This document shows positions 6,425 to 8,151 of a stretch of DNA of 8,151 bases, one piece after another. Under the pieces are notes generated by a model. The model was not told the DNA's origin and made no database searches. It saw nothing but the letters and a program-made list of their open reading frames with translations. Each line of letters begins with the position of its first letter. The first letter of the stretch is position 1. The position numbers and the translations under genes are program-made. Source of the DNA: Erysipelotrichaceae bacterium (GTDB lineage Bacteria > Bacillota_I > Bacilli_A > Erysipelotrichales > Erysipelotrichaceae); the NCBI GenBank assembly GCA_900754715.1, contig CAAEDX010000007.1, positions 1 through 8,151 of the forward strand, written 5' to 3'.

Positions 6425-7831
6425 ATGAAGGTCGAACATGTGCGCGACTATGTCGTGGAGCGTCTCCCCTACGCGCTGAATCCAAAAAGCATCGCCGTGG
6501 TCGGCGCCAGCCGCTACACCACCAAGGTCGGATATAAGGTCATCGAGGGCCTGAAGAACTGGGGATATAAAGGCAAGATCTATCCGGTCAACCCGCGAAC
6601 CGCGATGATGCATGGCATGAAGACATATCCGCGTGTCTGCGATATCCCGGAAGAGGTCGACCTCGTCTTCATCGCCGTACCTGCCCATATCGTAAAATCG
6701 GTGCTCGAGGACTGTGTGAAGAAAGAAGTCAAGATCGTCGTCATCGCGACGAGCGCCTTCAAGGAGATCGGCCGCGGCGAGTTGCAGAATGAGCTTACCC
6801 AATATTGCCGTGATCACCAGCTGCCGCTGATCGGCCCTAACCTGGTCGGCATGGGCAGCCCTTACCTGAACTTCAACTGCGGCTTCATCCCTTATCTGCC
6901 AAAGCAGGGACCGGTCGCCATGATCTCGCAATCCGGCGCCAATCTGCTGGCCGCGCTGGGCACTTCGCAAAAAGATCATTTCGGCATGAGCTTCTTTGTC
7001 GGATTAGGCAACAAAGCGGATGTAGACTTCTGTGAGTTCATCGCTTACGCTGATAAAGATGAGCACACCAAATGTGTCTCTGTCTATATCGAAGGACTGG
7101 ATTCTCCGGAAGCATTCGTCGAGGCGTGCCGTCAGGTCAAGAAACCGATCGTCGCCATCAAGGTCGGCGGCAGCAAGATCGGCGTAAAAGCCGCATTCGC
7201 GCATACTGCCAGCGAGAACCCGAATGCTGACAGTTACTATGATGAGATCTTCAAGGAAGCCGGCGCCATCCGCGCGACGACATGGCAGCAGTTCCTTGAC
7301 ATCTCTTTGGCCTTGGGCATGCAGCCGCCGCTGAAGGGCGATAACATCGTCATGATCACCAATGGCGGCGGCAGCGGCTTGCTCAGCTGCGATCACTTTG
7401 AGCGCTGCGGGCTGCCGCTGCATGAGCTCAGCGAGATCTCGCCAAGCCTTGCGCAGCGCATCCGCGCGTACATGCCGATGTTCGGCTCTCCGCTCAATCC
7501 GGTCGATATCAGCGGCACCGCGACACCGATCCAATACAAGGGCGCATTTACGCAAGCCATGCGTGATCCCAATGTAGACGGCATCCTCGGTTCCATCTGT
7601 CCGACAGCCGTCACCGATGTCGACGCGGTCGTCGATGTGGTCATCGCGATCCACGACACATACAAGCATCTGGGCAAACCGTTCATCATGGAATGCCAGG
7701 GCGGCGAAGAGTGCCAGAACGCTATCATGAAGCTGCGTGATCATGGCATTCCGGCGTATGCCACTGCGGAACAGGCGGTCAATGCTATGGTCGCCCTGTA
7801 TCAGTACGCGCAGATCAAAAAAGATAAATAA
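6425..7831 (+). CDS. CoA-binding protein like the alpha subunit of ADP-forming acetyl-CoA synthetase
   Basis: The 468-residue product has the domain order of the alpha subunit of NDP-forming acyl-CoA synthetases, which convert an acyl-CoA, ADP and phosphate to acid, CoA and ATP. A Rossmann CoA-binding domain (about 15-145) shows AVVGASRYTTKVGY (24-37) and YPVNP (53-57). A succinyl-CoA-ligase-like domain contains ISQSGANLLAALG (167-179) and VGLGNKADVDF (192-202). The expected phosphohistidine is His260 in FAHTASENP. A third domain follows (about 300-465, with NGGGSG at 313-318 and SPLNPVDISG at 355-364). Length is that of a stand-alone alpha subunit; the ATP-grasp beta domain is absent and no beta gene is in the window. 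The residues after His-Thr differ from the commoner GSLAG-type run. The start has AAGGAGGTGA nine bases upstream, inside the end of the Lrp-like gene. The acyl substrate is unknown. Confidence 0.85.
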   Translation: MKVEHVRDYVVERLPYALNPKSIAVVGASRYTTKVGYKVIEGLKNWGYKGKIYPVNPRTAMMHGMKTYPRVCDIPEEVDLVFIAVPAHIVKSVLEDCVKKEVKIVVIATSAFKEIGRGELQNELTQYCRDHQLPLIGPNLVGMGSPYLNFNCGFIPYLPKQGPVAMISQSGANLLAALGTSQKDHFGMSFFVGLGNKADVDFCEFIAYADKDEHTKCVSVYIEGLDSPEAFVEACRQVKKPIVAIKVGGSKIGVKAAFAHTASENPNADSYYDEIFKEAGAIRATTWQQFLDISLALGMQPPLKGDNIVMITNGGGSGLLSCDHFERCGLPLHELSEISPSLAQRIRAYMPMFGSPLNPVDISGTATPIQYKGAFTQAMRDPNVDGILGSICPTAVTDVDAVVDVVIAIHDTYKHLGKPFIMECQGGEECQNAIMKLRDHGIPAYATAEQAVNAMVALYQYAQIKKDK

Positions 7832-7836
7832 AGGCA

Positions 7837-7863
7837 AAAGGGATGTGCGCGGCACATCCCTTT
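7837..7863. terminator. Bidirectional terminator between convergent genes
   Basis: A perfect 12-bp stem (AAAGGGATGTGC, 7837-7848, and its complement 7852-7863) encloses a 3-nt loop. It starts six bases after the CoA-binding gene stop and ends two bases before the stop of the convergent LysM gene. T residues follow the stem in both directions, though the runs are short or interrupted. Confidence 0.88.
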
Positions 7864-7864
7864 C

Positions 7865-8151
7865 TCATGGCAGCAACACCAGTGATTTCTCTTGCAGGAC
7901 ACGGTCATGATTGCAGGCCCGCAAGGCGGTCTCATCCACATGATAGCGTGCTGCGATGCTCGCATAAGTGTCCTGTGCCCTGGCAACGGCAAGCCGGCAT
8001 GTCGTATAGGGCGTGGCGTCATCCTCGAACAGGTCCTCAAAAGAATCACTGAGCACATCATCTGCCGCTTCAGCTGGTTCCTCTATGCTTTCCGGCTGCG
8101 GCACATCCGTTTCCCTGAGCCCGCTGATCTTCAGTTCGATCACTACATTGA
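7865..8151 (-). CDS. C-terminal part of a SpoVID-like LysM protein (cut by the window edge)
   Basis: Only the last 95 or so codons are present. The frame stays open to position 8151, and the GTG at 8143 has no visible ribosome binding site, so the true start lies beyond the edge. The visible part has a beta-strand-like segment (VVIELKISGLRE), an acidic linker rich in Glu, Asp and Ala, and a C-terminal LysM-like domain (ARAQDTYASIAARYHVDETALRACN...LVLLP). LysM at the extreme C-terminus after an acidic linker is the architecture of SpoVID, a spore-coat morphogenetic protein, and in Bacillus spoVID lies near valS on the same strand, as here. With the N-terminal domain unseen, another LysM cell-envelope protein remains possible. 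Confidence 0.6.
   Translation of the reverse strand, partial: NVVIELKISGLRETDVPQPESIEEPAEAADDVLSDSFEDLFEDDATPYTTCRLAVARAQDTYASIAARYHVDETALRACNHDRVLQEKSLVLLP

Noticed and set aside
7004..7855. Long minus-strand open frame of 283 codons opposite the CoA-binding gene
   Set aside because: It is a shadow of a well-supported gene, runs through the terminator and has no ribosome binding site or recognisable domain.

Overview
The window looks like a chromosomal segment from a moderate-GC, spore-forming Firmicute. The support is a T-box leader on an aminoacyl-tRNA synthetase operon, strong AGGAGG ribosome binding sites, CcpA-type cre boxes, sigma-A-like promoters, a SpoVID-like LysM protein and a Firmicutes-style rRNA leader. 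The Big_3-like domain and C-terminal tail of the first protein suggest the Erysipelotrichia, but that placement is inference.

Layout from left to right. Positions 1-76 hold, on the minus strand, a promoter followed by a boxB-like hairpin and boxA. These look like the start of an rRNA operon that runs out of the left edge. Positions 138-1405 (minus) hold a secreted DUF218/YdcF-like protein with its own terminator, a promoter and a candidate cre box over the -35. Positions 1612-5060 (minus) form one transcription unit: promoter, valine-type T-box riboswitch, a GNAT acetyltransferase, and valS (valyl-tRNA synthetase), which overlaps the acetyltransferase gene by 29 nt, then a terminator. Transcribed divergently (5118-7863, plus) is a two-gene operon: a tandemly duplicated Lrp/AsnC-like regulator and a CoA-binding protein resembling the alpha subunit of ADP-forming acetyl-CoA synthetase. 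It has a strong promoter with a second candidate cre box upstream. A bidirectional terminator separates it from a convergent, edge-truncated SpoVID-like LysM gene.

How the parts fit. Uncharged tRNA-Val should raise valS and the co-transcribed acetyltransferase through the T-box. The Lrp-like/CoA-ligase pair reads as a self-contained regulated metabolic module, possibly for acyl-CoA to acid conversion with energy conservation, but no ATP-grasp beta subunit is present here. Order and strand of the spoVID-like gene and valS recall the Bacillus spoVID-ysxE-valS neighbourhood, with this two-gene operon placed between them on the opposite strand. I see no mobile elements, CRISPR arrays or tRNA genes. 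The least ordinary items are the duplicated Lrp-like protein paired with a solitary alpha subunit, the cre boxes at two promoters, and the rRNA promoter at the left edge.
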